64,000 nucleotides of DNA from Arthrobacter sp. Hiyo8 (GCA_001549895.1 AP014719.1:4588001-4652000), one strand, 5' to 3'; shown: positions 47,706 through 58,068, counted from the stretch's first letter. Numbers and translations: made by a program. Notes: generated from the letters alone by a model not told the origin.

Positions 47706-50378
47706 ATGAAGTCGCAGGAGATCACCAAACGCTGGGTGGACTTTTTTGTCAGCAAGGGCCACACAGCCGTCCCCTCAGCATCGCTCGTATCCAGCGACCC
47801 TTCCCTGCTCTTCACTGTGGCCGGCATGGTTCCCTTCATTCCCTACCTCACCGCCCGCGAGGAGCCGCCCTTCGACCGCGCCACGAGCGTCCAGAAGTGC
47901 ATCCGCACCGGCGATATCGAGGAAGTGGGCAAGACCGCCCGCCACGGCACGTTCTTCCAGATGTGCGGAAACTTTTCCTTCGGGGACTACTTCAAGGAAG
48001 ACGCCATCAAGTTCGCCTTCGAGTTGCTCACCAAGAGCGTCGACGACGGCGGTTACGGACTCGACGTCGAGCGCCTCTGGGTGACCGTCTACGAGGAAGA
48101 CGACGAAGCCCAGGACTTGTGGCTCAAGAACACCGGCATCCCTGCCTCGCGCATCCAGAGGATGGGGAAGGCCGACAACTACTGGTCCACCGGGCAGCCT
48201 GGTCCTGCCGGCCCGTGCTCGGAAATCTACTATGACCGCGGCCCGGCCTATGGCGCCGAAGGCGGTCCCATCGCGGACGAAAACCGCTATGTCGAAATCT
48301 GGAACCTCGTGTTCATGCAGTACCAGATCGAGAACGTCCGCTCGAAGGTGGACTTCGACATCGTTGGCGAACTGCCCAAGAAGAACATCGATACCGGCCT
48401 CGGCATGGAACGCCTCGCGATGATCCTGCAGGGCGTCGAAAACATGTACGAAACGGACCAGGTCCGTCCCGTCATCGACAAGGCCGCAGCCCTTTCCGGC
48501 AAGGAATACACCTCTGCCGAGTCCGCTGACGACCCGCACCACACGGACGACGTCCGGATGCGCGTCGTCGCCGACCACATCCGTTCGGCCTCATGCTCAT
48601 TTCCGACGGCGTGTCCCCGTCCAACGAAGGCCGCGGCTACGTACTGCGCCGGCTGATCCGCCGTGCCGTCCGTGCGATGCGCCTCCTCGGGGTCGAAGAA
48701 GCCTGCCTGCCGCAATTGCTCCCGGCTTCCCGCGACGCCATGAAGGGTGTCTACCCCGTGGTGGAGACCGACTTCGATCGCATCAGCCGCATCGCCTACG
48801 CCGAAGAAAAAGCCTTCCTGCGCACCATCGCCTCCGGCACCGCGCGCCTCGAGGAAGCCGTGGTGCTCTCCAAGGCCGCCGGAAAGCCGCTGTCCGGCGA
48901 GGATGCCTTCGCCCTTCACGACACCTACGGATTCCCGATCGACCTCACCCTCGAAATGGCCGAGGAGGCCGGCTTGAAGGTTGACGAAGCCGAATTCCGC
49001 AGCCTCATGCTGGAGCAGCGCCAGCGCGCCCAGGCGGATGCCAAGGCCAAGAAGGGTGGACACGCCGACGTCTCGGCCTTCCAGGAGCTCCTGGCCGAGG
49101 GCGAGACGGTCTTCACCGGCTACACCGAACTGGAAGGCGAGGCCGGGTCCGCGGCATCGTGAGCTCCGGCCGGCGTGTTGCCCACGCCTCCACGGGCGAC
49201 GAAATCGAGCTCGTGCTCAACGAGACCCCGTTTTACGCAGAGGCGGGTGGCCAGTCGGCCGACAAGGGCCTCATCACCGGTGACGGCTTCGTCGTCGAGG
49301 TCCTCGACGTCCAGCGCCCCGTGAAGGCCTGAGCGTCCACAAGGCTATCGTCCGCGAAGGCGAGATCGCTTCGGACGCTTTGGTGCGCGCCGCCGTCGAC
49401 CGCGAACGCCGCCACGCCGCCGAGCAGGCCCACACGGGCACCCACATCGTGCACGCCGCCCTGCACCAGATCCTCGGCCCGGAAGCCACCCAGCGTGGCT
49501 CTTTCAACAAGGCCGGTTACCTACGCTTCGACTTCGCCTGGGGCGAGGGATTGAGCGCAGCCACGAAGTCCGAGATCGAAGAGGTCTCGAACATCGCCAT
49601 CCGCAATAACTTCCGGGTGGACACCAAGGTGATGGGCCTCGCCGAGGCAAAGGCCCTGGGCGCCATGGCCCTCTTCGGCGAAAACTACGGCAGCGAAGTC
49701 CGGGTTGTGGAGATCGACGGCGCGTGGTCCCGTGAGCTTTGCGGTGGCACCCATGTGGCCAACACCTCCCTCATCGGAGCCTGTCGCTGCTCGGCGAGCA
49801 ATCCGTGGGTTCGGGAAACCGCCGCGTAGAAGCCTTCGTCGGCCTCGACGCCTTCCGGCACCTCGCAGCTGAGCGAGCCTTGGTCACCGAGCTTACGGAG
49901 ATGCTCAAGGTCCCGTCGGCCAGTTGGCGGACCGGATCTCCAGCACCTTGGCCAAGCTCAAGGCAACGGAAAAGGAACTCGACCGCCTCCGCAAGGAACA
50001 GCTGACCGCAGCCGCTGCGAACCTCGTTGCCACGGCCCAGGATGCCGCAGGCGTCCGGGTAGTGGCGCACGACGCCGGCCACGTCGGGGGAGCGGACGAC
50101 CTCCGCAGCCTCGCCATGGACCTGCGAAACCGGCTCGGCTCCGAAGCTTCCACGGTTGCCGTGGCCGGTGTCAGCAACGATCGTCCGGTCATCATCATCG
50201 CCACCAACGAGGCAGCGCGTGAAGCGGGCGTCAAGGCAGGCGCCCTTGTCCGCGTGGCCGCAGGAATCCTCGGTGGCGGCGGTGGCGGCAAGGACGACGT
50301 CGCCCAAGGCGGCGGAACCGACGCCGCGAAGATCGCACCGGCCTTGCGGCCGTTGTGGACGCGATCGCCAAGCGCTGA
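47706..50378 (+). CDS. alaS: Alanyl-tRNA synthetase (about six frameshifts)
   Basis: Class II synthetase charging tRNA-Ala, with proofreading. The N-terminus is MKSQEITKRWVDFFVSKGHT. The catalytic domain includes GTFFQMCGNFSFGDYFKEDA in part, GPCSEIYYDRG and LPKKNIDTGLGMERLA. The editing domain has the zinc site HTGTHIVHAAL and RELCGGTHVANT, and a C-terminal oligomerisation domain ends GGGKDDVAQGGGTDAAKI. Single-base losses near 48590, 49147, 49330, 49780, 49920 and 50347 break it; all have the same sign. Rejoined length is ~892. The ribosome binding site before the ATG at 47706 is distant. Confidence 0.94.
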
Positions 50379-50390
50379 TTTTGGAGGCCA

Positions 50391-50966
50391 TTGCGAGCAA
50401 CGACGACTACCCCCGGGCATCAAACTGGGGTAGACGTCGGGACCGTCCGTGTGGGAGTCGCCATCTGCGACCCGGACGGGATCCTGGCCACGCCGTTCAA
50501 GACGGTAAGCCGGGACGCCAAGAAGAATTCCGATATCGGGGTCATTGTCCGGCATGCCGATGAGCTCGGCGTAGTCCAGATCTTCGTCGGCCTGCCGCGG
50601 ACGATGAAGGGCGAAGAACACGCTTCTGCGGCCATGGCCACGGACTACGCGGACTTGCTGGCAGCCCACTTGCAGCGCCGTGGACTCGATGTTCCAGTCA
50701 ACATGGTGGACGAGAGGCTCAGTACTGTGACGGCCCACCGCAATCTCCATGAAGCTGGCATGAGCAGCAAGGATCATCGTAAAGTGGTGGATCAGGTTGC
50801 CGCTGCCGGAATTCTGCAGCACGCGATCGACATGCAAAAAGCCAGAGGTGCGGATGTGGGCAGGCGCGTGCAGGCGCCGATGCCACCCCAACACATTGAC
50901 GGTGCCAGTGCGCCGCTGCCGGCCTCCGGCATTGATCCACACTCTCCAACGAGGGGAAGACAATAG
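50391..50966 (+). CDS. ruvX: RuvX/YqgF family RNase H-like protein (two frameshifts, damaged start)
   Basis: RNase H-fold nuclease family; YqgF acts in 16S rRNA 5'-end maturation in E. coli. The opening catalytic strand is KLGVDVGTVRVGVAICDPDG, then FVGLPRTMKGEEHASA, the acidic NMVDERLSTVTAHRNL, and KVVDQVAAAGILQHAI. Correct reading of YPRGIKLG needs two restored bases near 50415 and 50429. GGAGG lies at 50383-50387, but no standard start codon stands at the right distance in that frame; the true start is probably near 50393. The stop overlaps the mltG GTG by one base. Confidence 0.88.
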   Translation: MRATTTTPGHQTGVDVGTVRVGVAICDPDGILATPFKTVSRDAKKNSDIGVIVRHADELGVVQIFVGLPRTMKGEEHASAAMATDYADLLAAHLQRRGLDVPVNMVDERLSTVTAHRNLHEAGMSSKDHRKVVDQVAAAGILQHAIDMQKARGADVGRRVQAPMPPQHIDGASAPLPASGIDPHSPTRGRQ

Positions 50967-52645
50967 TGAGCCCGGTCAACAACGACCCTCCAACGACGCA
51001 GCAGAAGACCGTACCCGGCCTCTGACGCGTCGTGAAATCCGTGCCAGGGAACGATTCCTGGAGACGCAGAACCAGGAGGTGTTGCCACCACCTGTGCCTG
51101 TCCACTTTGAACCTGTCGCAGTCCCGAAACCGCAGCCTGCATACGTCCCGGACTATGCGCCGGCGGCCCCGGAAGCGACCGCGCACGCCGCTGACCTCCA
51201 CGACGACGGTATCTATGGCGACGGTAACCATGGAGAAGCAGTCCGGTCCCAAGAGGACCTGCAGGAGCACCCTGACCCGGCGCAGCCTGAAGTTCCCCTG
51301 CAGCCCGTTGACGCCGTGCACCCCATCGACGACACAGTGCAGCCAGAGGTCGAGCACTACGACGTGGCGCACCCCGACGACGTCAGGCACGATACTCTCC
51401 ACCCCGATGTCGTCGAGCACGACGCTGTTCACAGCTACGACGTTGCACACGATGACGAGTTTCACGACCTGCAGGCCCATGACGAAGGTTATGCGCACCA
51501 CGACCCCCAGTTCGACTACGGGGTCCACGAGGAGCACGGTGCGCACGACCTCATGGCAGCTGCGACTCCTGCGCCGAAGGTCCCCTCGAAGAAAGTCCGC
51601 AGGCGCCGTCGGCTTGTCGCGCTCCTGCTCACCCTCACGGTGTTCGTCGCAGCGGTTGCCGTTGGTGCACAGTTCCTGAAGCCATTGCTCGGGATGGACA
51701 AGGTCAGCGACTACCCAGGCCCGGGCACCGGCTCGGTCACCATCACGGTTGCCCCGGGCTCCGGCCCCAAGCTGGTCGCGAGCAACCTCCAGAGCCAGCA
51801 CGTCATTGCCGACGCGGATTCTTTCGTGGCAGCCTTCACTGCCGCCGGTGGTGAGCTCTCACCCGGTGATTTCACTTTCAAAACGGAAATGAAGAACTCC
51901 GATGCGGTGAATGTGCTCCTCGGCAAGGATTCTTCCAAGGTCATGTACTTCGCATTGAGTGCCGGATTGCGCATCGGTGAATCCCTTGACGCGATCTCCA
52001 AGGGTTCGGGCATACCTCTCTCCGAATTGAAGGCGCTCAGCGACTCGCCGGCCCAGTTTGGCGTCCCTGCCCAGGCAAAAAACCTGGAAGGCTTCCTGGC
52101 ACCGGGGAGTACCGTTTCCCCGTTGGAACCTCTGCCAAGGACATCCTCCAGAAGCTGGTCACGGCCACTACCGACGAGCTCAAGGCCCAGGGTGTCACGG
52201 ATCCCGCCAAGCAGTACCAGACCATCACGGTAGCCAGCATCGTGCAGGCTGAAGGCGGGCAGGCCGACTACGGCAACGTGGCCGGCGCCATTTACAACAG
52301 GCTCAAGCCGGGCAACACCGAGACGAACGGGCTCATCCAGTCCGACGCCACCGTTACGTACGGCCTGGGTACCAAGACCTTCCACCTGACCGACGCCCAG
52401 AAGGCCGACAAGGGCAACCCCTACAACACCTACGCCAACGTGGGCCTGCCGGTCGGCCCATCGGTTCACCCGGCAAGACGGCGATCGATGCCGCCGCCAA
52501 GCCGACAGCCAACAACTACCTTTACTGGGTGACGATCAATCTCGACACCAAGGAAACCAAGTTCTCCAGCACCCTGGCGGAACACCTCAAATACGTTGAC
52601 CAATACAACGCCTGGTGTGCTGCCAACGCCGGACGGTGCGTGTGA
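50966..52645 (+). CDS. mltG: Endolytic murein transglycosylase MltG (three frameshifts)
   Basis: Membrane enzyme of the YceG family that cuts nascent glycan strands and so sets their length. A long cytosolic N-terminal region (~200 residues) is very rich in His, Asp, Glu and Val; then come a basic stretch, one membrane helix (LVALLLTLTVFVAAVAVGAQF) and the extracytoplasmic YceG domain. That domain includes SVTITVAPGSGPKLVASNL, EGFLAPGEYRF, the catalytic Glu in TVASIVQAEGGQ and GLIQSDATVTYGLG. Single-base losses fall near 50990, 52110 and 52460. The GTG has AGGGG upstream. The stop and the aroE start overlap as GTGA. Confidence 0.9.
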
Positions 52646-53508
52646 GTAGACGTGCTGCCGTCCTGGGGCACCCCATCAGCCACTCGAAGTCACCGGCGCT
52701 CCACCGAGCGGCCTACGCGAAGCTCGGGCTCGACATCGAATACTCGGCGATCGATGTAACGGTGGAGCGGCTCCCGGCCTTCATGGCGGGCCTCGTGGAC
52801 GGGGATGACTGGTGCGGTTTGTCCGTCACCATGCCCCTCAAGACCGCCATGGTGGACGAAGTCGACGAGGTCCGGGGGGCCGGTGCGTACTTGGGCGTCA
52901 TCAACACGGTGGCTTTCGAAGCGACTGAGTACGGCGTGCGGCGGGTCGGCCACAACACGGATGTGGCGGGCATAGTCGACGCCGTCAGGAATGCAGGAGT
53001 CAAGGAGCAGCCGGGCTCGGCGGTCCTTGGCGGCGGAGGGACCTCGGCAGCGGCTATTGCGGCGCTCCGGGAGCTCGGCTCGAAACACGTTGACGTCTTT
53101 GTGCGCGACGCCGGGCGGGCCGCCGAGGCGAAAGCCGCGGCAGCCGCCGTCGGGCTTTCCATCCACCTCCGGCCGATGACCGAAGCGGCTGTTGGCATGG
53201 CAGGAGCGGATCTGGTGATCTCCACGCTTCCGCCGCGGGCGGCGGACGGCATTGCGGCGCAGCTTGGGCAGCTTCCCGACGGCACGCTTCCCGACGTCGG
53301 CACAGGTGTGCTGCTCGATGTGGCCTACGATCCTTGGCCCAGCCGTATTGCCGAAGCATGGCGTTCGCGGGGCGGAGTGGTGGTTCCGGGCCTCGAGATG
53401 TTGCTCTATCAGGCCGTGGAGCAAATCCGTTTGTTTTCAGGAGCCGACGTCACCGCCGATGTCATAGATGTGATGTGTGACTCAGTCGGGCTTCCCCGGC
53501 GGGTCTAG
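52642..53508 (+). CDS. aroE: Shikimate dehydrogenase AroE
   Basis: Reduces 3-dehydroshikimate to shikimate with NADPH. It is intact at 288 residues. The substrate site lies in VLGHPISHSKSPALHRAAY and LSVTMPLKTAM with the catalytic lysine; then GVINTVAFE, GHNTDVAGIVDAV and the nucleotide-binding AVLGGGGTSAAAIAAL. The end LEMLLYQAVEQIRLF is typical. The GTG overlaps the mltG stop. aroC follows after 29 bases, continuing the shikimate genes. Confidence 0.95.
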   Translation: MSRRAAVLGHPISHSKSPALHRAAYAKLGLDIEYSAIDVTVERLPAFMAGLVDGDDWCGLSVTMPLKTAMVDEVDEVRGAGAYLGVINTVAFEATEYGVRRVGHNTDVAGIVDAVRNAGVKEQPGSAVLGGGGTSAAAIAALRELGSKHVDVFVRDAGRAAEAKAAAAAVGLSIHLRPMTEAAVGMAGADLVISTLPPRAADGIAAQLGQLPDGTLPDVGTGVLLDVAYDPWPSRIAEAWRSRGGVVVPGLEMLLYQAVEQIRLFSGADVTADVIDVMCDSVGLPRRV

Positions 53509-53537
53509 TAAGGGCCTTACATGGCAGGATTGGATAT

Positions 53538-54737
53538 ATGTTGCGTTGGTTGACTGCCGGTGAATCCCATGGCCCGGCACTGCTCGGAATTGTTGAAGGC
53601 GTCCCCGCCGGTGTTGAACTCACCAGCGAGGAAATACGTGACGCCTTGGCGCGTCGCCGTCTCGGCTATGGCCGCGGCGCCCGGATGAAGTTCGAGCAGG
53701 ACGAAGTGACCATCCTTGGCGGCGTCAGGCACGGCGTGACGCAGGGTGGCCCCGTCGCGATCCAGATCGGCAACACCGAATGGCCCAAATGGGAGCAGAT
53801 CATGTCTGCCGACCCGGTGGACCCCGCAGTCCTCGCGGACCAAGCCCGCAATGCGCCGTTGACACGTCCGCGGCCCGGCCATGCGGACTTCACAGGCATG
53901 CAGAAGTACGGATTCCCTGAGGCCCGCCCTGTGTTGGAACGCGCCAGCGCCCGCGAGACCGCCACGCGTGTCGCCTTGGGTACCGTCGCTTCGCAATTCC
54001 TGAAGCAGCTTGGCATCGAGCTCGTGAGCCACACCGTATCCATCGCGAGCGTGACCGTGCCCGAGGGCCGCCCCCTGCCCGTGCCGTCCGACGTCCTGGC
54101 CCTCGACGCCGATCCTCTGCGTTGTTTCGACCGGGAGACCTCCGACGCCATGGTGGCCGAGGTCGACGCAGCACACAAGGAAGGCGAGACCCTCGGCGGT
54201 GTTGTCGAAGTCCTGGCCTACGGCCTTCCGCCGGGACTCGGAAGCTACGTGCACTGGGACCGTCGCCTCGACTCCCGCCTGGCCGCTGCCCTGATGGGCA
54301 TCCAGGCAATCAAGGGCGTCGAAGTCGGCGATGGCTTCCTGACAGCGGCCCGCCGTGGCTCCGCCGCGCACGATGAAATCGTCAAGGACGAGACCGGCCG
54401 GATCGTCCGCAAGACCAACCGGGCCGGTGGCATCGAAGGCGGCATGAGCATCGGCGAAGTCCTTCGTGTCCGTGCCGCCATGAAGCCCATCGCCACCGTC
54501 CCGCGTGCGTTGAAGACCATTGACGTGAGCACCGGTGAGGCAGCCAAGGCGCACCACCAGCGCTCCGACGTCTGTGCCGTTCCGGCGGCGGGTGTCGTGG
54601 CCGAGGCCATGGTTGCCCTGGTGTTGGCCGAGGCCGTTGCCGAGAAGTTCGGCGGTGACTCGGTCGCTGAGACCGCCCGGAACCTTCGGGGTTACCTGGA
54701 CAGCATCCCGGCAACCCTGGACTCGGTCGGCCACTAG
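53538..54737 (+). CDS. aroC: Chorismate synthase AroC
   Basis: Last step of the shikimate pathway, turning EPSP into chorismate with reduced flavin. It is intact at 399 residues. Signatures are MLRWLTAGESHGPALLGIVEG, RRRLGYGRGARMKFEQDE, RPGHADFTGMQKYG, SARETATRVALGTVA and AHHQRSDVCAVPAAGVVAEA. The ATG has AGGA at eight bases. The stop and the aroK GTG share one base (TAGTG), so translation is coupled. Confidence 0.97.
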   Translation: MLRWLTAGESHGPALLGIVEGVPAGVELTSEEIRDALARRRLGYGRGARMKFEQDEVTILGGVRHGVTQGGPVAIQIGNTEWPKWEQIMSADPVDPAVLADQARNAPLTRPRPGHADFTGMQKYGFPEARPVLERASARETATRVALGTVASQFLKQLGIELVSHTVSIASVTVPEGRPLPVPSDVLALDADPLRCFDRETSDAMVAEVDAAHKEGETLGGVVEVLAYGLPPGLGSYVHWDRRLDSRLAAALMGIQAIKGVEVGDGFLTAARRGSAAHDEIVKDETGRIVRKTNRAGGIEGGMSIGEVLRVRAAMKPIATVPRALKTIDVSTGEAAKAHHQRSDVCAVPAAGVVAEAMVALVLAEAVAEKFGGDSVAETARNLRGYLDSIPATLDSVGH

Positions 54738-55303
54738 TGGTCCGCGGTAACTCGGGCGCCGGTTATGGGCGCGCGATCGTTTTGGTTGGGCCAATGGCCG
54801 TCGGCAAGTCGGTCATCGGCCAGCAACTCGCCCAACAATTGGGCGTGCCCTTCGTGGACACGGACGCCGTCATCGTTGAGCACCACGGCACGATTGCGGA
54901 TATTTTCGCCGGTCGCGGAGAACACGCATTCCGGGAGATCGAGGCCAGGACGGTGGCACGCGCCGTCGACGCTGCGAACATCAACCGTGCCGTAGTCTCG
55001 CTGGGTGGCGGCGCAGTGCTCGATTCGGGCACGCAGCAGCTGCTGGGCGACTGCACCGTGATCTACCTTGAGTGCGACGCCGAGACTGTCGCCGAGCGCA
55101 TTGCCCGCAACACAGGCCGGCCACTCCTGGCCGGCGACGCCATGGCCCGCTGGGAGACCCTTTTTGCCGCCCGGCGTCCAGTCTATGAACGCCTTGCAGA
55201 CATCATCGTCGACGTCCGGTCCGGGACAGTGGCGGAAATCGCCCTCCACGTGGAGGAAAGACTGCGTGAATACGCGGCCTTGAAAGAGGAAGTGCAAAAG
55301 TGA
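54737..55303 (+). CDS. aroK: Shikimate kinase AroK
   Basis: Phosphorylates shikimate with ATP. It is intact at 188 residues. The Walker A is VLVGPMAVGKSVIGQQLA, shikimate binding is VPFVDTDAVIVEHHG and FREIEARTVARA, then VSLGGGAVLDSG, and the lid is RNTGRPLLAGD. The GTG start overlaps the end of aroC and the stop overlaps the aroB start as GTGA, so aroC-aroK-aroB-TPR form one coupled set. Confidence 0.95.
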   Translation: MVRGNSGAGYGRAIVLVGPMAVGKSVIGQQLAQQLGVPFVDTDAVIVEHHGTIADIFAGRGEHAFREIEARTVARAVDAANINRAVVSLGGGAVLDSGTQQLLGDCTVIYLECDAETVAERIARNTGRPLLAGDAMARWETLFAARRPVYERLADIIVDVRSGTVAEIALHVEERLREYAALKEEVQK

Positions 55304-56391
55304 GCAACGAAGCAACTGTCATCAAGGTCACTGGCCAGTCCGCCAACGAGAACTATGACGTCGTTGTCGGGCGCGGGCTCCTGGAGACCCTTCCCGCGAA
55401 GCTGGGCGAGCGGGTCCGGCGGGTTCTCGTGATCCACCCTCGTGCCCTGCGCCTCACGGGCGATACGGTCCGCGCCGAACTCGAGGCTGCCGGGTTCACG
55501 GCCCTCACAGCCGAGATCCCCGACGCCGAAGAAGGCAAGCACATCCAGGTTGCCGCCTTCTGCTGGCAAGTGCTTGGCCAGAACGACTTCACCCGCTCCG
55601 ACGCCATCGTGGCGGTCGGCGGCGGCGCGGTCACCGACCTCGGCGGATTCGTCGCCGCAACGTGGCTGCGCGGCGTCAAGGTCATCCACATGCCCACGAG
55701 CCTCCTCGGTATGGTGGACGCATCGGTTGGCGGCAAGACCGGCATCAACACGGCCGAAGGCAAGAACCTGGTAGGTTCCTTCCATCCGCCCGCGGCTGTC
55801 CTCGCGGACCTGGACACACTCCAGACGCTGCCCAAGAACGAGTTGATCTCCGGAATGGCGGAGGTCATCAAGTGCGGATTCATTGCCGATCCCGCCATCC
55901 TGGAACTCGTCGAAAACAAGCCGGAGGAAGTCACCGATCCAGGCTCGGCGGTGCTCCGCGAGCTCATCGAACGCGCCATCGCGGTCAAAGCGAAGGTGGT
56001 TTCCGAAGACCTCAAGGAATCCGGCCTGCGTGAAATCCTCAACTACGGGCACACCCTTGGCCATGCGATCGAACTCGTGGAACGCTACTCGTGGCGCCAC
56101 GGCGCAGCGGTTTCGGTCGGCATGATGTTTGCCGCCGAGCTCGCCCGCAGCGTCGGCCGGCTTTCCGACGTCGACGCCGACAGGCACCGCACCATCCTGG
56201 AGGGACTCGGGTTGCCGGTCACCTACCGCCGGGACCGCTGGCAGGGCCTGCTGGACGGCATGCGCCGTGACAAGAAATCCCGCGGAGACCTCTTGCGCTT
56301 CGTGGTGCTCGACGGCGTCGCAAAGCCCGGAATCCTTGACGTCCCGGACACCTCGTTGCTCTTCGCTGCCTACCAGGAGATCGCATCATGA
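55300..56391 (+). CDS. aroB: 3-Dehydroquinate synthase AroB
   Basis: NAD- and zinc-dependent enzyme making 3-dehydroquinate from DAHP. It is intact at 363 residues. NAD site: VAVGGGAVTDLGGFVAATWLRG in parts (GGGAVTDLGGFVAA), then HMPTSLLGMVDASVGGKTGIN, MAEVIKCGFI with a zinc Glu, and the zinc histidines in NYGHTLGHAIE and WRHGAAVSVGM. The GTG start overlaps the aroK stop and the stop overlaps the next ATG as ATGA. Confidence 0.96.
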   Translation: MSNEATVIKVTGQSANENYDVVVGRGLLETLPAKLGERVRRVLVIHPRALRLTGDTVRAELEAAGFTALTAEIPDAEEGKHIQVAAFCWQVLGQNDFTRSDAIVAVGGGAVTDLGGFVAATWLRGVKVIHMPTSLLGMVDASVGGKTGINTAEGKNLVGSFHPPAAVLADLDTLQTLPKNELISGMAEVIKCGFIADPAILELVENKPEEVTDPGSAVLRELIERAIAVKAKVVSEDLKESGLREILNYGHTLGHAIELVERYSWRHGAAVSVGMMFAAELARSVGRLSDVDADRHRTILEGLGLPVTYRRDRWQGLLDGMRRDKKSRGDLLRFVVLDGVAKPGILDVPDTSLLFAAYQEIAS

Positions 56392-56909
56392 CCACCGAGA
56401 CCTTCAGCAGCATCAGCGATTGGCCCACGGGCGGATTCCCCGGCGTGCGCACCAACCCTGACACCCTCCTGCCGGCCATCGTCAACGAGGAAGCCATGCA
56501 GTCAGCACTGGCCGAGTCGAGCGATCCGGCCGACCGCATCATGGCCCTCATGCTCGAAGGCCACCCGGGTGAAGCCGCCGAGTTGTTGGCCGAGGCGCGC
56601 TACAACGATCCCGAGTCGTTCAAATTGCGGATCTTCGAGGCCGAACTGCACCGTGCCACCAACCGCTTTGACCGGGCCGTGGAGCTCTTCCGCCAACTCC
56701 TGGGCGAAGTCCACGGCACCGCCAAGGAACCTGTCGTCCACCAATATTTGGGGCGGGCCTATTTTGTGGCCGGCAATCACGTCGCCGCTGCAGAATCGTT
56801 TACGAAGGCCTTGGACCTGCGGGTCGCCTTGGCGGCCGACGCTTCGCTGATCTACTCCTCTGCTGTGGCCCTGCAGCGCGCCCGGAACGTCCTCGAGTTC
56901 GCCTCCTGA
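56388..56909 (+). CDS. Tetratricopeptide-repeat-like protein
   Basis: 173 residues, wholly helical in appearance. At least two TPR-like helix pairs are visible: GEAAELLAEARYNDPESFKLRI and FDRAVELFRQLLGEV in part, then VVHQYLGRAYFVAGNHVAAAESFTKALDL in parts. It begins MTTETFSSISDWPTGGFP. The ATG overlaps the aroB stop (ATGA), so it is translated with the aro genes; such a gene after aroB is common in related actinobacteria. Its partner is unknown. The segment 56910-57077 before efp holds no gene. Confidence 0.78.
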   Translation: MTTETFSSISDWPTGGFPGVRTNPDTLLPAIVNEEAMQSALAESSDPADRIMALMLEGHPGEAAELLAEARYNDPESFKLRIFEAELHRATNRFDRAVELFRQLLGEVHGTAKEPVVHQYLGRAYFVAGNHVAAAESFTKALDLRVALAADASLIYSSAVALQRARNVLEFAS

Positions 56910-57077
56910 CACGGGCGCGGCCAGGCTCGGCGCATTTTGCCGGTAGAATGGACTTTGGATTTTTGATAAATACGCGCTGGCGGCCGTCACGGCATGCCTG
57001 CTTGGCATAGTCGGCTGGAAGCTAAACCAGTAGCTAAAGCAGTAGCTAGCACCAGTGAGAGAAACCAGAGGATACTA

Positions 57078-57641
57078 GTGGCAACCACAAATGACATCAA
57101 GAATGGAACCGTGCTGAAGCTCGAGGGCCAGCTCTGGAACATCATTGAGTTCCAGCACGTCAAGCCGGGCAAGGGCGGCGCGTTCGTGCGCACGAAGATG
57201 CGCAACGTCATGTCGGGCAAAGTGGTCGACAAGACCTTCAACGCCGGCCTCAAGATCGAAACCGCCACGGTTGACCGCCGCGACTACCAGTACCTGTACC
57301 AGGACGGCGCGGACTTCGTGTTCATGGACACCCAGGACTTCGACCAGATCACGGTTTCCGGTGCCACGGTAGGCGACGCCACCAACTTCATGCTGGAAAA
57401 CCAGATGGTCAACATCGCCATCCACGAGGGCACCCCGCTCTACATCGAACTGCCCCCGAGCGTTGTCCTCGAAATCACCTACACCGAGCCGGGCCTGCAG
57501 GGCGACCGCTCCTCGGCCGGAACCAAGCCGGCTACCCTCGAGACCGGCTACGAGATCCAGGTGCCCCTCTTCGTTGAGAACAACACCAAGGTCAAGGTCG
57601 ACACCCGCGACGGCAGCTACCTGGGCCGGGTCAACGACTAG
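57078..57641 (+). CDS. efp: Translation elongation factor P
   Basis: Rescues ribosomes stalled at polyproline stretches. It is intact at 187 residues, with three beta-barrel domains: MATTNDIKNGTVLKLEGQLW, the tip loop HVKPGKGGAFVRTK with its lysine, and the C-terminal FVENNTKVKVDTRDGSYLGR signature. The GTG at 57078 is preceded by AGAGGA; longer in-frame starts upstream do not fit the family. nusB starts on the last base of its stop codon. Confidence 0.96.
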   Translation: MATTNDIKNGTVLKLEGQLWNIIEFQHVKPGKGGAFVRTKMRNVMSGKVVDKTFNAGLKIETATVDRRDYQYLYQDGADFVFMDTQDFDQITVSGATVGDATNFMLENQMVNIAIHEGTPLYIELPPSVVLEITYTEPGLQGDRSSAGTKPATLETGYEIQVPLFVENNTKVKVDTRDGSYLGRVND

Positions 57642-58051
57642 TGAGCGCCCGTGGTAAGGCCCGTAACAGGGCCCTCGAAGTACTGTTCGAGGCGGAGCAG
57701 CGTTCCGCCTCCGCTTTCGAGGTCTTGAAGGCCCGCCGGGAAATGACCGACCTCGTCGTCAACCCGTACACGGTGGACATCGTGGAAGGCGTGGTTGCCA
57801 TGCAGCCCACCATCGACGAGTTCCTGCAGACCTACGCCCAGGGCTGGACCTTGGAGCGGATGCCGGCGGTAGACCGCATCATCCTGCGGATCGGCGCCTG
57901 GGAACTCCTCTACAACGACGACGTGCCTGACGGCGTAGCAGTCAGCGAAGCGGTAGCCCTGGCCAAGGTCATGTCCACCGACGAATCTCCTGCGTTCATC
58001 AACGGCCTCCTCGGCCGCTTGCAGACGCTGAAGCCTTCACTGCTTGCATAA
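57641..58051 (+). CDS. nusB: Transcription antitermination factor NusB
   Basis: All-helical RNA-binding protein that works with S10 in rRNA antitermination. It is intact at 136 residues: ARGKARNRALEVLFEAEQR at the start, PTIDEFLQTYAQGWTLERMP, VDRIILRIGAWELLYNDDVP and EAVALAKVMSTDESPAFING, the last being the usual NusB end. The GTG overlaps the efp stop by one base. A hairpin follows 17 bases beyond the stop, ending the efp-nusB unit before pyrR. Confidence 0.95.
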   Translation: MSARGKARNRALEVLFEAEQRSASAFEVLKARREMTDLVVNPYTVDIVEGVVAMQPTIDEFLQTYAQGWTLERMPAVDRIILRIGAWELLYNDDVPDGVAVSEAVALAKVMSTDESPAFINGLLGRLQTLKPSLLA

Positions 58052-58068
58052 GCGGCATTGGAAGCAGA

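Noticed and set aside
53517..54794. Long minus-strand open frames opposite aroC, and similar ones opposite carA, pdxS, thrS and secD-secF
   Set aside because: They are exact mirrors of well-supported conserved genes, have His/Gly/Val-rich unfamiliar sequences and no ribosome binding sites; such shadows are expected in high-GC DNA.
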